From Leptolyngbya sp. PCC 7375 (lineage in GTDB: Bacteria > Cyanobacteriota > Cyanobacteriia > Phormidesmidales > Phormidesmidaceae), in NCBI RefSeq assembly GCF_000316115.1, contig NZ_JH993795.1:253555-317554 (forward strand): a DNA stretch of 64,000 nucleotides, read 5' to 3'. The position numbers and the translations under genes were made by a program. This document shows, piece after piece, positions 1 through 10,868 of the stretch. How positions within the stretch are numbered: the first letter of the stretch is position 1; each line of letters opens with the position of its first letter. Under the pieces are notes generated by a model, which saw only the letters and a program-made list of their open reading frames with translations, had not been told where the DNA came from and did not search any database.

Positions 1-2879
1 TTTCCATCTCTAAAAGTACTGAAAATGACATCGGGAATTGCATCGTCGTTTACATCAATAACAACGGGAGTCATCATTACTTGATTAAAGCTTGGTTCGA
101 CGGTGAACTCTCGCTTGTTCCACTCCACCACAGGGTCAAATTCACCGACAACCTCAGTAATACAGTCTTTACTGCTGAAGGCCAGGTTATTAGTCTCATC
201 AGTTTCGATAACAGTGTTGCCACTATCGATAAAGGCCCAAATCGGCACCCCCAGGAAGCTCACATTTCCAGCCAGATCAGCCGTGACAGTTTGAGAGGCA
301 CCAGCCGCTAAAGGAGCAGTAATCGTTGTACTACCCAGGACAGTATCAATATCTTGGTCGTAGGTTTGGTTAGTATTAGTGTCTTCAAAGAAGAGAACAT
401 CAAAGGGTTGGGTGAGGTCGTTGCTGCCCTGGTTGGTGATTTCAGCCGAAGCAGAGCCCGTTAAGGTTAGGGTTTGACCATTAACAGCAAGGTTGCTAGG
501 AGTGACTTCGTCAATTGTCAGGTCAATATCTGGGGCATCAACAAACTGAATCGTGAATTCTTGTTCATCAGCTCCGCCACGATCATCCTCAACTCGAACA
601 GTGACATCAGTGCTGGTGTTGTTAGTCTCAACACTCAATCGCGCAAAATCAATGAAATAGGACTCATTAAATTGTTGACCTGAATCGGTTTCAAAGCCTC
701 CTTGAATAGAGACATCAAGGATACCGTCAGCGGTAAAAGAGGCTAATTGTTCATCTGACAGTTCGAAGTTGATCAAATCAGTGCCTGTAGTATTTTGGTC
801 TAAGTCATCAAACGCATTTGTCACTTCAATGCCTTCGATGAAGAGCCGATTATCGAGCCCTCCAGTACCGAATCTATTTCCTCCATCTTCAATACCACCA
901 ATGGCAATTTCTAAGGTTGCTCTACTTAGAGTTAGACCTACTAAAGGTTCTGACAAATCATGGCTCCACTCAAAGTCATTGTTACCTTCAGGGCGGAAGC
1001 GCTTGTCGAATCTTGCGTCTAAGTCTGTAAATGACAGATCATCGGGTTCTTGATTATTAAATTCGATTTCTGGAACAGGCTGACCAATATTTCCTGATCC
1101 AAAACCAAAGAAATCCTCATCTCCCAAAGTATCGGTAATTATTTGATTCTCAAGAGGTGAAGGGAACCAAGAGATCTCTCCTGTCTCTGGATTAATCTCC
1201 ATGCCCTCTGGTTTTTCCACCAAGGAGTAGGTCAGCGTGTCATCATCAGGATCGATCGCATCTACATCATATTGATATGGTGAAAAATAGGTGCCTGGTA
1301 AAGATACACCTGAAATAGCTAAACCAAAGGGTCCTAAAAGGTCATTATCTTTGATAGTTAGATATTCAGAACCATCTGGAGAGAAGCGAATAATATCAGC
1401 ACCTACGGAGCCAATACCATTTTCAAAGTCAGCTGTATAAATGCGCCCCCTCCGATCAACTGACAGTGGTACTGGAAGCTGATTATTCGGTGCATCAACC
1501 CCAGTGATAACTTCACCTGTGTCAGAATCAAGTCGATAGATATCTCCACCAGCAACCAGTAGTTCTCCATTTTGATTGATTTGAATCCCTTCAGGCCCCA
1601 AACGAAAATCTTCCTCTCGAGTCACACTGGCATCAAAAGAATCAACCAAATCAAAATCTGTATAGTCTTTATTAGCCTGTAAAACGTAAATTATATTGTC
1701 CTTTTGGCTGGCTACATATAGGCGATCTTGATTATCAAGAGTTATACCAGTTAGAGCACCAGCCCCAGGAGGCAAATTAATAGTCTGAACAAATGTGTAA
1801 TCAGAAGCTCGATACTGATTTAGTTTACTGGTACCACCTGTAAATGTCGTTGTGTAGAGATTTCCAAACCGATCAAAAATGATATTCTCATTGAATTCTG
1901 CTACTTCTTTCTTGTAACGAGCATATTCAACGCCATAATCACTAAACTCAACAAAGTAATCATGAGTAGAAGCTACAAGATTACCTCGATCATTAAATGC
2001 AACTCCACGCGTTCCCAATGGTGGATCATCACTGAATAGAGGATGCGAGAAAGATTCAATGAACTCCAAAGTTTCAGAGTTATAAACACGAATCTCCTGA
2101 GTTCTTGAGGAAGCAATGAAAAGCTCACTTGGTCGGAAGTTACTCTGCTGTTGATTAGTGGGTAAAGAGACTGATATCTCAGGCTCACTCACAATCACCG
2201 GATCATGGTTGCCTTCTTCCGCTAACACATTTACCACATAGTTCTGCACCGCAACGCCGCCTTTACCATCCGCCACCGTAATCGTAACCGGGTGCTCGCT
2301 GGGGTCTAGTCCTAGGGTTTCTCGATTGGGGGCAATGCGGAGGATGCGATCGTTGCTGGCATTTCTAGCGTTTTCACTCAAGTACAGGGCATTGTCTGGG
2401 CCAAAAGCAATATCGGCAATGGATGAGTTGTTCGACAGCCCCGCCACGACAACTTCTTTATTGCCCTCGGCATCCAGGCGATATAGCGTGCCTTCACTAC
2501 GATTTGCGACATACAAATTCTTGCCCCATGGTCCGCCAGGGCCTAAATCCATGACCGGAAAACCGCCCAGTTGATCAGCAAAGGACTCATTGACGACTTC
2601 TCCATCCGCGCTGTAGACACGGATCACCCCATCAATACCACCGGTATAGATGAGGTCTTGATCGTTATCGACGAGCAAAGTCCCGACTCGACCCGGCACC
2701 TCGAACAGCACTGTCGTTTCACCATTTTCAATAGCGATAATCTCTGAGTTACCGGCTCTGATCGCATCTGTACTGAATAAGAGTCTGCCCCTTTCATCCA
2801 ATGCCAGTCCTGATACATTCCCAAAATTAATCGAGGAATATAACTCCTGGACTGTGCCATCAGGCAGAATGGCAGAAAT
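1..2879 (-). pseudogene. 3' part of giant surface protein gene (beta-propeller, Ig-like, CARDB, FG-GAP), cut off at window edge
   Basis: The minus strand is open from 2879 to position 1 without a stop and has no start of its own. It continues the gene whose 5' part lies at 4147-7051; an IS630 element separates the two. In order it encodes NHL/SMP-30-like beta-propeller strands (repeated D-x-x-G-x-L/I-Y patterns), a putative Ig repeat (DAIDPDDDTLTYSLVEKPEG), a second propeller-like region, another Ig-type domain, a CARDB-like domain and the start of an FG-GAP repeat (VVIDVNDDAIPDVIFS). These modules are typical of large secreted or cell-surface calcium-binding cyanobacterial proteins. Joining the halves at one TA gives at least 1,928 codons, with the C-terminus outside the window. 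Probable role is adhesion or matrix; no enzyme active site was recognised. Confidence 0.85.
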
Positions 2880-2940
2880 TAAGTGATTCGGCAAAAATAG
2901 TTACAGCATTTGAGCAAAAAAGAGCGATCCTAGTAGAATC

Positions 2941-4139
2941 GTGATTCTGCAGATGCCCCTGATGACCCTCCATCGTTCCATCCCCTCAGAGACTCAACGC
3001 TTACTCGCCCGCATCTATCGCTACAGTCACAATCGTCGAGCCAGTCAACGGGCGCACTGTCTACTGCTGCGCAGTCAGGGTAAGCAAAATGTTGAATTGC
3101 GGACCATTTTTCTGGTGAGCGAAAAGACCCTCTACAACTGGTTCAATGCCTGGGATGAGCGAGGTTTGCTGAGCCTCTATGACCGACGGGGTCGGGGGCG
3201 TAAGGCCAAACTGACCGATGAGCAAAAGGCCCAGGTGAAGCAGTGGGCCGATGACTCCCCACGTCAGCTGAAGCCGGTCATTGAGAAAATCAAAGCGACC
3301 TGGAACATCTCCGTGAGTATCGATACCCTCAAACGGGTGCTTAAGGGGGTATGACCTCGACACGATGTAGAGTGCTATAACGCTTATCCAGCAAGGGTTT
3401 CAGGAAGATTTGAGCGAAGAATAAATTTTCTCAGTTTCAGCGTGATGGAGATTGTAAGCTTCTTGTAGGGCTTAGGATTTCTGACTTTTTAATAGACATC
3501 TAATTGAGGTCATACCCGCTTAAGGCCTTCAAGATGAGTTGGCGACGGATGCGACGGGTGACGGCGAAGAATCCCTCCTCGGCTGACTATGAGCGCAAGT
3601 GCTCAGCACTGGACATCTTGAAGGCCTTAGACGCAACGAGGGCAATTGACCTGTACTACTTGGATGAAACGGGCTTTACCTTAGTCCCGCCGATTCCCTA
3701 TGCCTGGCAGGTCATCGGTCAGACCTTAGAGATTCCAAGTCAGCGCAGCAAACGCTTAAACGTGTTGGGATTTATGACCCGTCAGGGCGAACTGGAAAGT
3801 TATGTCTCTGAGCAAAGCATTACCAGTGATGTCGTGGTGGCCTGCATTGAGGCGTTTTTCGCCCAGGTGGATAAACCGACGGTGATTGTGATGGACCAAG
3901 CCTCCATTCATGTTGGACACCGGGTCCAAGACCTACAGGATGACTGGGCACGGCGGGGACTCTATTTGTTTAAGCTCCCCACCTACTCTCCCGAGTTAAA
4001 TCTGATTGAAACCGCTTGGCGATTCATGAAATATCAGTGGCTCGATAGCTCTGCCTATGAGAGCTGGGAACGTCTGGTGGCAGAGGTTGAAAAGATACTG
4101 ACAGGCTTTGGAGAAGAGTTTGTAATTAATTTCGCATAA
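2941..4139 (+). pseudogene. IS630-family transposase, disrupted by a MITE
   Basis: Two reading-frame pieces make one transposase. 2941-3354 carries the N-terminal helix-turn-helix (VSEKTLYNWFNAWDERGL) and 3504-4139 carries the DDE catalytic domain. The catalytic residues are visible as LYYLDETGF (D), VIVMDQASIH (D) and SPELNLIETAW (E). The frame is broken at residue ~135 by a 171-bp insert; removing it with one 8-bp repeat restores V-L-K-A-F-K-M-S-W. The start is the GTG at 2941 or the ATG at 2953. The enzyme is presumably inactive in this copy, so the IS would need a transposase in trans. Confidence 0.9.
3347..3517. mobile_element. 171-bp MITE inside the IS630 transposase gene
   Basis: The insert starts GGGTATGACCTC and ends with its exact inverse GAGGTCATACCC. 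It is flanked by an 8-bp direct repeat GCTTAAGG at 3339-3346 and 3518-3525. It holds no coding sequence. Excising it with one GCTTAAGG rebuilds the transposase frame. Twelve-bp inverted ends and an 8-bp duplication fit a non-autonomous DDE element; the parent family cannot be named from this window. Confidence 0.9.
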
Positions 4140-4146
4140 GTACTTA

Positions 4147-7051
4147 CACCAGGTGCGCCAGAACCTGCCCGTCCTCCAACTAAAACCGCGCCGGGAACGC
4201 CAGAGACCGTCCCCCGACGATCAAAAAGTACCGTATCAGGATCAACGATCGCTCTTTCACCAATCTCTTCTACCAGGGTGCCTTGAGGGCTAATCCGGTG
4301 AATCCGGTTGGCAGCGGCGGCACTACCCGTATTGCGGCCTACGTAGAGCGATCCTGCGGGGTCAAAGGAAAGCTCGATTGGGTCGGTAACCTTCGCATAG
4401 GTTTCTAGCGTGAAGCCATCAATGATGGGCACCCCCTGCTCAGTTTCAGAAGTCTCATCTTCTTCCACGATCTCTGCTGCAGTCGGTTCCCAACTCACCA
4501 CTCCTGTCTGCGGGTCAATGGTCATGCCCTCTGGCCCATTGACCAACGCATAGGTCAGCTCGTCATAATCGGGATCCGTTGCGTCCGCATCATACTCATA
4601 GGTCGTATTCACCCGCGCATCCACCACCGGACCCGTCGTAAATACTGGCGGACGATTGGGTGGTGCATCGCCTACCACCAAATCAAACGATTGCTCTGCC
4701 GCACCACCGCGACCGTCTGTTGCCTGTACCGTAATACTCTGGGTACCCCGATCCGCTTCTTGAGGAGCCCACTCAATTTCCCCAGTTTCCGGGTCAATGG
4801 TCATGTCGTCTGGTGCTGTTACCAGAGCGTAGGTGATCGGATCTCCCTCAGGGTCAGTGGCGTCTACATCGTAACGATAGGGTTTACCAATCAGCCCTTC
4901 CACATTGGCTTCAGAAGTAATCACGGGTGCATCATTGAGGCTACCTAGGAATACCAGATCGTAAGTAAACTGGCTCCCGTTCGGATTCTTAAAACGGAGT
5001 GTGGCGCTCTCAGTTTTATCGCCAGGAGCCAGCGTACTACCTATCACCAGGTTAGAAAGATCGTAATAGGGCAATCCATCCAGGGTGAGACCATCGACCC
5101 CCAATACGGTTACGGTTGGATCGCTAATGTTAGTGATGGCTGCGATCAGTGGCTTATCCACCTCGTACTGACCCGCATTACGTACCGTAAAGTCTGAAAA
5201 TAAGGTCTCAGTCTCCTCATTAAGTGATGTGAGACCATAGTCAACGGTCAGACTGGCGGATACATCTTGGATGCCATCAAAGATCAGTGACTCTGCCAGG
5301 TCTGCAGCAAGTGCTTGTGTCGAAGGAGGCGTTACCCCTGTTGGCGGCAGCACATCGGCCGCTAAGGTTTGAATATCCGTGATGCGAGCCTGGGTAGTCG
5401 TGTCGTCATCGTTGTTGACGAGGCGCAGAATCAGTGTGGCGTCTATACCTGCTGCAATACCTGCCAGATTAACGATAATGGTTTGTCCATCCTGACTCAC
5501 GCCGTTGGCCAGTTGGGGCGTTTCCCCCTCGGTCCAATTAAAAAAGGCATCTCGACTGCCTGTAATGGTGTGAACCAGGGAATTTCCCTCACTATCCACC
5601 AGGGCTGCCTCAAAGGCATCATTGATAGCGTCGGTATCGGTGGTATCAAAGGCTAAATCAGCTAGCGTAAACTTTAGCGTTGACGGCTGCTCTGAAACGG
5701 TGATTGATTGTCGATGGCTGACTTCAAATTCGCTGCCTTCTGCCAGGATAATCTCGGGCTTAACCTGCGAAGATGATTTTAGTTCGTAGCTAAAAATGAG
5801 GTCGTTATAGTCGCGATCTCCCCCGCCGGTCATGTCCTCCCACACCATTTCATTGGCCGCCTGGAAATGAACATGGCTCAACCCGTCTGGATTTGCTCCT
5901 GGATAGGAAAAGAAGGCAAGAGGTCCCCCATCCAGCTGGTTTTCAGGGTTCTGGGCTAAAAATTCTGGAGTGGTGGCATCTTGAATCAGATACCATCCTA
6001 GGAATTTACCTGCCGGAATCTGATATTGACTAACTGAACCAGAATCCTGTCCCCTGGCAAAAACCACCTGCCGGTTTGCTTGGGATAGAGCGGCGGCGGC
6101 ATACCCTTGGTCACCGGGTTTGAGCGTACCAATGCGCCCCTTAGCATCATCCACTAAGAAAAAGCCCATTTCGTTGCGAAACTGAGCTGATTGACTCAGG
6201 AGATCCACCGTCAAGGTTGCTGATTGACCGATGTTTCCAGGGATTTCTACACCGGCTTCACTAACTAGCAGTACAGCATCATTAAAATCGCGATCGCCAC
6301 CGCCCCATAGATCCTCCCAATCAAATCGCTGGATACCCTCACCAAACGATTGACTACGAACATGGTCAAAGCCATCCGGATTGACACCATCTAAGGAAAA
6401 AAAGGCCATAGGCCCCTGGTCAACCTGATTTTTAGGATTACGGGCTAGCCAGTCTGCCGTACTACTGTCCTGGACCAAATAAAATGCAAGCCGTTCTCCG
6501 GCCTGAAAATTTAGCTCTTTCCACGCCCCTGTTTGCTGTCCATGGGAGAATAATACTTGCCGAGACGCGCTATTCAGAGCTGCTTGGGCAAAGCCAGCCT
6601 CACCAGGGGCTACGCCATTAACCCTGCCGTCAGCATCAATGGCAAATACCCCCATCTCGTTATTGAGCTGAGCTTCTCGATAGGTCCACTGAAATCGTAA
6701 GGTGACCATTTCCCCTACATCTCCGGACACTACAAAGACATCGCCAATTTCGTTCGTAGTATCAGCTAATAAACGGCCATCGCTAATCCCGGTCAGTGCA
6801 TCGTCTTCAAGACCGTCAGATGCAGGAATAACCTGTGAATCAATAGTATCAGTGGCCTCGGTTAACCGATTTTCGTTGATCGCATCCGAAGATAACGTTA
6901 GCGGCTCCAATGCCGGTACATTTAGCAAGCCAGTATCACTATGTACTAAAATATTGAATGGCTCGTTCTTTTGAGCAGTCCCTGGCCCACCAGGACTCTC
7001 TGGCAACGGTAACAAACCTTCATCAGAGAAGGTCGTATCCAGTTCATTCAT
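4147..7051 (-). pseudogene. 5' part of giant surface protein gene (two DUF4114 domains, Ig-like repeats)
   Basis: The N-terminal 968 codons are intact. There is no classical signal peptide (the start is acidic, MNELDTTFSDEG). Two DUF4114 domains are marked by FDWEDLWGGGDRDFNDAV (~residue 240) and MVWEDMTGGGDRDYNDLIFS (~405). A beta-rich middle follows, then two putative-Ig/cadherin-like repeats (YRYDVDATDPEGDPITYAL, ~730; YEYDADATDPDYDELTYAL, ~825) and the first propeller strand. At 4146 the frame runs into the IS630 and reads about 30 foreign residues to a stop at 4055. The product is therefore probably truncated unless the element excises. The rest of the gene is at 1-2879. Confidence 0.88.
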
Positions 7052-7344
7052 ATTGTTATCTACAGGGAGTTGGTCAAGCGTTGATGCTGCACCACTAGCT
7101 ACGTAATTTCACACTTACGTCTAAGTAAATGATCGGAAACCAGTTTGAATGATCCGGATAATCAGTGTTAAGAAAAAATTAGTAAGCTTTGTGAGTCCGT
7201 GCCTTCATTACCAGTCAGTTGAGACGGATAGAAAACGAGAGTGTGCTAAGGCTTGTTGCCTTACCAAGAATTTAGCGACTTAGCGACTCATTGAATGGAT
7301 TTATGAGTGTAGTATTTGTTGCAATTTCTAACTTTCTTGTCTCT

Positions 7345-7640
7345 TTAATCTATTCTCTCAAAACACTGCCGAATCACCCCTCGATTATGCACGCCCATCT
7401 CCCAGGCCAACTTCCCTTCCTCGGAGGTTAACCATTGCAGCGCCGCCAATTCAGCCGACGATAGCGCCTTGGCCTGTCTCTCTTAAATTAAAGGAGCCAT
7501 CCCTCGCGATACCTGTAAGTAATTATCCGGTCCCACATCAGTAGGCCAGTCATGCCCAAGGCGAATAAGCCAGACACGGCCCAAAAATGCTGATAGTGTC
7601 CCGATTAGGGATGAGATAGATTTATAAGAAGTGGAGTGCG
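7345..7640 (-). pseudogene. decayed remnant of a small membrane-protein gene
   Basis: This lies in the 640-bp gap between the surface-protein gene and the traM-like gene. The minus strand encodes a hydrophobic stretch (FWAVSGLFALGMTGLLMWDR) in one frame. A globular-looking tail (ALSSAELAALQWLTSEEGKL ... NRGVIRQCFERID) ends at 7345 in another frame, with an in-frame TAA at 7483-7485 and no start codon. A single frameshift would join a transmembrane segment to this tail. It lies just downstream of the traM-like gene and could be a decayed last gene of that operon. The function is unknown. The remainder, 7052-7344, shows no gene. Confidence 0.4.
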
Positions 7641-7694
7641 ATCTCATCCCCCACTAACCAGTTTGCGATCGCAACCCACTCTACCCCAGCCCAC

Positions 7695-8333
7695 CTACGG
7701 CAACTCCACCGAACAGGTCTCTTTCTCTTGCTCCCGGCAGCCATTAATCGTATCCCGATTCAGCTTTCGCACTTGAGACCAATAATGCGCATTGGTTTCA
7801 CCCCCAAACTCCCCGGTAGTTTCTAAACGTCCCAACCGATACCCATTGAGCCGTCCCTCTTTCCAGCCAAGCCAGCCTGTCAAGGCACTAATGACGATTG
7901 CCAGCGCCAAGGGCACCCATTGAATCGGTCGCCTAGCGCTCAAGACCTTGGTCTGATTGAGATCGTAATGGATGCTGCTGAGTTTGCTTTGAATCTCGCT
8001 GTGGCTGGATTGTCGGAGAGAGCTCAACTGCTCGATGTTTTGGGTCAAGGCCATCAAGATGCTTTTCTCCGCTTGAATTTGCTTGGTGGATTCGGTCGAT
8101 TGCTCTTCCAATATCGTGTAAGAGTTGGCGAGCCTGGAGAAGTTGGTCGCGGTTCGTTCCACCCCCTGACTGGTGCTGCGTAGAAACTTGAGTAACTCGA
8201 TGTCGATGTCCTTCCATGCCTTCATTTCCTCAGCGAGATCAGCAATGGGTTTGAGAAGGGTAATCAAGGGATCATCCGGGTCCACCCCCATGGCCCCGGC
8301 TAAGCGTCGTTGCTCATCTGTGGTTGGTTTCAT
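7695..8333 (-). CDS. TraM-like mobilisation accessory membrane protein (coiled coil + one TM)
   Basis: 212 aa. Residues 1-110 are helical and charged with a coiled-coil look. One transmembrane helix (~141-158, VPLALAIVISALTGWLGW) precedes a polar C-terminal tail with two cysteines (NGCREQEKETC). It is the third gene of a minus-strand set after a TraK-like DNA-binding protein and a TraL-like ParA ATPase. In IncP plasmids the third gene, traM, also encodes a small membrane-linked transfer-efficiency factor. The identity is inferred from order and shape, not from residue motifs. The ATG at 8333 overlaps an AGGAGGCTTC-type site. It could also be an unrelated hypothetical. Confidence 0.55.
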   Translation of the reverse strand: MKPTTDEQRRLAGAMGVDPDDPLITLLKPIADLAEEMKAWKDIDIELLKFLRSTSQGVERTATNFSRLANSYTILEEQSTESTKQIQAEKSILMALTQNIEQLSSLRQSSHSEIQSKLSSIHYDLNQTKVLSARRPIQWVPLALAIVISALTGWLGWKEGRLNGYRLGRLETTGEFGGETNAHYWSQVRKLNRDTINGCREQEKETCSVELP

Positions 8334-8348
8334 GTGAAGCCTCCTCGC

Positions 8349-8663
8349 CTAATGCCCCGGTAAATACCCGGTGGATTCAAAGGCGGCGTAGGCCGAGCGC
8401 AGATAGCTTTTGACAGCGGCCTGTTCTACCACACCAAAGCCTTTACCCCGATAGGTTTGACTATTGGCATAGGTAAGCCTCCGTTGCAGGACGGTACTGG
8501 CCACCCGCACGGGTAACTTAGGTAGCTCGATAACGGGTGTCTGAGTTTCTTGGATCAGCGCCTGGAGGTCATCCGCCTCATCAAAGAAAGACCAATCAGC
8601 ATACTTGAGATTTTTGACCACAACATGAGGGATGCGTCGGTCAAAGGTTTTGAGAGAAATTTC
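8349..8663 (-). pseudogene. 3' part of traL-like ParA-family ATPase gene
   Basis: This is the C-terminal ~105 codons of the gene whose 5' part lies at 9992-10461, separated by an IS256 element. Removing the IS and one GAAATTTC copy gives L-E-I-S-L-K-T-F-D-R-R-I-P in frame, so the break is clean. The segment (VVKNLKYADWSFFDEADDLQ, then LPKLPVRVASTVLQRRLTYA) resembles the C-terminal helices of MobD/TraL-type ATPases. A start codon in the IS end (8699) could in principle give a fragment, but it would lack the P-loop. Confidence 0.8.
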
Positions 8664-9991
8664 GGAACTGTACGGAATTTTGTGTAAGCGATCTATCATC
8701 CCAATACATCAGGAGATCGCCCCATGGCCCGCAAGAAAAAAGAACCCAATCGTGTCGATGAGCTTCTAGACGAACTGCTAGCAGACTGTGCCACGCCGGA
8801 GGACATCTTGGGTGAGTCCGGTCTGGCAAAACAGATCAAAAAACGGTTGGTCGAACGTGCATTAGCCGGTGAACTCAACCACCATCTTCAATCAAGTCCA
8901 GACAATGAGCACCCTAAAAATAGTCGCAACGGCAGTTCAAAGAAAACGGTGCAATCGGAAGACGGAGAATTAGAACTGTCGATTCCTCGTGACCGAAACA
9001 GCAGCTTTGAGCCCATCCTGGTGCCAAAACACCAACGCCGCTTGGCCGGTCTCGATGAGAAAATACTGGCATTGTATGCCCGAGGAATGAGCACTCGTGA
9101 TATCAGTGCACAACTCAAAGAATTGTATGGTGGCGCAACGATTTCAGCATCGGTGATCAGCGAGGTCATCGATACCGTTAGCGAGGATGTCAAAGCCTGG
9201 CAGTCCCGCCCCCTTGACGAGATTTATCCAATTGTCTATCTCGATGCCCTGTATGTGAATATCAAGGTCTCAGGGCGCGTCAGCAAACGAGCAGTCTATG
9301 TCGTCCTTGGCATCGACCGAGAGGGCGAGAAACAGCTTCTCGGTCTGTGGATAGGGGAGGCCGAAACCGAAGGTGCCAAATTCTGGTTGAAGGTGCTCAC
9401 GGACCTGAAAAATAGAGGATTGAAGGATATTCTCATTGCCTGTTGCGACGGACTCAAAGGCTTTCCCCAAGCCATCGAAGCGGTTTATCCCCAGACACAA
9501 GTGCAATTATGCATTGTCCATCTGATGCGTAACTGCATGAAGTATGTCCCCTGGAAAGACCGAAAAGCTGTGGCCAAGGACCTCAAACCGATTTACCAAG
9601 CCCCCACCCTGGCTGAATCAGAAGCTGCTCTCGATGCCTTCAGCGAAAAATGGGATGAGGCCTATCCAGCTATCAGCCAGATCTGGATCCGTCACTGGGA
9701 AAATGTCATTCCTATTTTCGATTACCCCATGGAAATTCGTCGAGTGATTTACACCACCAATGCTATCGAATCCCTCAATCGCTCTTTGCGTAAGGTGATT
9801 AAGACCAAAGCGGTCTTCCCAGATGAAGCCGCTGTTTGTAGGCTCATGTATCTGGCAATGAATAATATTGCGAAAAAATGGAACCGACCCATTAAAAATT
9901 GGCGAGCAGCCCTGTCGCATTTTGCTATCCTGTTTCCAGAACGCTTTTCCGCGTAAGACAAAAGCGCTTACACAAAAATCAATACACTCTC
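8664..9991 (+). mobile_element. IS256-family insertion sequence
   Basis: A 1,328-bp element with one intact transposase. The target duplication GAAATTTC is at 8656-8663 and 9992-9999. The ends are related inverted repeats: both read inward to TTTTGTGTAAGCG after a diverged outer part (left GGAACTGTACGG, right reverse complement GAGAGTGTATTG). An 8-bp duplication and this length are normal for IS256. The insertion splits the traL-like gene. Confidence 0.92.
8724..9956 (+). CDS. IS256-family transposase (mutator type)
   Basis: 410 aa, the normal length for the family, with no interruption. The mutator-type catalytic Asp residues are in YPIVYLDALYV (~175) and LIACCDGLKGFPQAI (~240). The motif VQLCIVHLMRNCMKYV (C-x2-H region) follows, and the catalytic Glu lies in IYTTNAIESLNRSLRKV. 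The ATG at 8724 lies ~60 bp inside the left end behind a CAGGAGATCG ribosome site. The frame and key residues look functional, so this element may still be mobile. Confidence 0.95.
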   Translation: MARKKKEPNRVDELLDELLADCATPEDILGESGLAKQIKKRLVERALAGELNHHLQSSPDNEHPKNSRNGSSKKTVQSEDGELELSIPRDRNSSFEPILVPKHQRRLAGLDEKILALYARGMSTRDISAQLKELYGGATISASVISEVIDTVSEDVKAWQSRPLDEIYPIVYLDALYVNIKVSGRVSKRAVYVVLGIDREGEKQLLGLWIGEAETEGAKFWLKVLTDLKNRGLKDILIACCDGLKGFPQAIEAVYPQTQVQLCIVHLMRNCMKYVPWKDRKAVAKDLKPIYQAPTLAESEAALDAFSEKWDEAYPAISQIWIRHWENVIPIFDYPMEIRRVIYTTNAIESLNRSLRKVIKTKAVFPDEAAVCRLMYLAMNNIAKKWNRPIKNWRAALSHFAILFPERFSA

Positions 9992-10461
9992 GAAATTTCT
10001 AAACTTTTGAGACTGTCAAATTCCCCAGTGATGACAAACCACTTCACTAACTCGATGTGGTTGTCAGCGGCCAGGGTAAGAATGTCATAATCGCGCAACC
10101 AGATACGAAACGCTTCATAGACCGTTGCCGGTAGATTCACGACGGCGTTTTTCTGACTATCGACTACCGTATTCACGATGGTGTTCGCTCTGGCACCAAT
10201 GGTTTCATCCTCTGAGAATTGCGCCACATTAACGTCCCCATAAATGCCCTTGAAATCAGGACTGTTCACATCGGCTTCAATGCCGATAACGGGGTGTTTC
10301 CGGTCCAGGAACCATTGATAGAGTGTGCGGCAAAGGACACTTTTCCCCACCCCACCCTTATTGCCATCGGCAAAATGAATGCGTTGATTAACGCCGAGTT
10401 CACTTTCGAGTTTCCGACTTGTTTGCGTTGAGTGTTTCTCTTTTGTAACGGTCATCGTCAT
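9992..10461 (-). pseudogene. 5' part of traL-like ParA-family ATPase gene
   Basis: Encodes the N-terminal ~157 residues with a deviant Walker A, GNKGGVGKSVLCR, then GIEADVNSPDFKGIYGD, as in TraL/MobD-type ParA relatives encoded beside oriT. The gene follows the traK-like gene with only 5 bp between the stop at 10467 and this start, so they are co-transcribed. The frame runs into the IS256 end at 9991 and stops a few codons later. The 3' half is at 8349-8663. Known TraL-like proteins assist relaxosome function; here the gene is presumably inactive. Confidence 0.82.
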
Positions 10462-10466
10462 CCCCT

Positions 10467-10868
10467 TTAGTATGCGAGTTTGACCTCGTCTGATGCATCT
10501 GGGAGTACCCGCGTCGTCGGTTTAGACGATATGGGTGTTTGCCCCAATGGTTTTTCAGCGATGCGCTTGGTATTACCCTCGCGTTTACGTTTTGATGACC
10601 CTGACGTTTTTTTAGAGTTACCGCTTCGTTCACGTTTGAGTTTGAGCATGTATTGCTTCAAACTACCGGCAGAGATGGTCAGTCCTGATTTCCCCAGGCG
10701 TTGTGCGACCTCGGCATAGGTGTGATTCACCAATGCCTCTTCAATGGCCTCAAAGAGTGCCGCCACCGCTTCACGTTTATTGAAGTGGGTACGGGGTTCT
10801 TGGGCCAGGTCAATCAGATCTTGTTTGCATGCCGCGATCGTTTCCGCAGAATACACATCCTCTGCCAT
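10467..10868 (-). CDS. TraK/MobC-like small DNA-binding mobilisation protein
   Basis: 133 aa and basic. Residues ~40-78 form a helix-turn-helix-like unit (NHTYAEVAQRLGKSGLTISA then GSLKQYMLKLKRE). This matches the 'next to oriT' pattern of TraK/MobC proteins, where short helices precede a y-l-x-k-x-r-r-E end. The C-terminal third is a Lys/Ser/Arg-rich tail. It is the first gene leftward from the putative oriT and divergent from the relaxase. Probable role: oriT binding and autoregulation. The call is family-level, by pattern and position. Confidence 0.6.
   Translation of the reverse strand: MAEDVYSAETIAACKQDLIDLAQEPRTHFNKREAVAALFEAIEEALVNHTYAEVAQRLGKSGLTISAGSLKQYMLKLKRERSGNSKKTSGSSKRKREGNTKRIAEKPLGQTPISSKPTTRVLPDASDEVKLAY

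Larger units (their letters stand above)
2880..4146 (+). mobile_element. IS630-family insertion sequence with TA target duplication, carrying a MITE
   Basis: The boundaries come from imperfect terminal inverted repeats of about 26 bp (left TAAGTGATTCGGCAAAAATA, right reverse complement TAAGTACTTATGCGAAATTA) and a TA dinucleotide at each end (2880-2881 and 4145-4146). TA targeting is diagnostic of IS630/Tc1-mariner elements. Replacing the element by one TA restores G-A-P-G-V-I-S-A-I-L-P-D in the host gene, so the ends are confidently placed. Without the nested MITE and its target duplication the core is about 1.08 kb, normal for the family. Confidence 0.92.

Noticed and set aside
3061..3363. 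Minus-strand 100-aa ORF over the IS630 transposase
   Set aside because: It is the shadow of the HTH part of the transposase and has no protein-like features.
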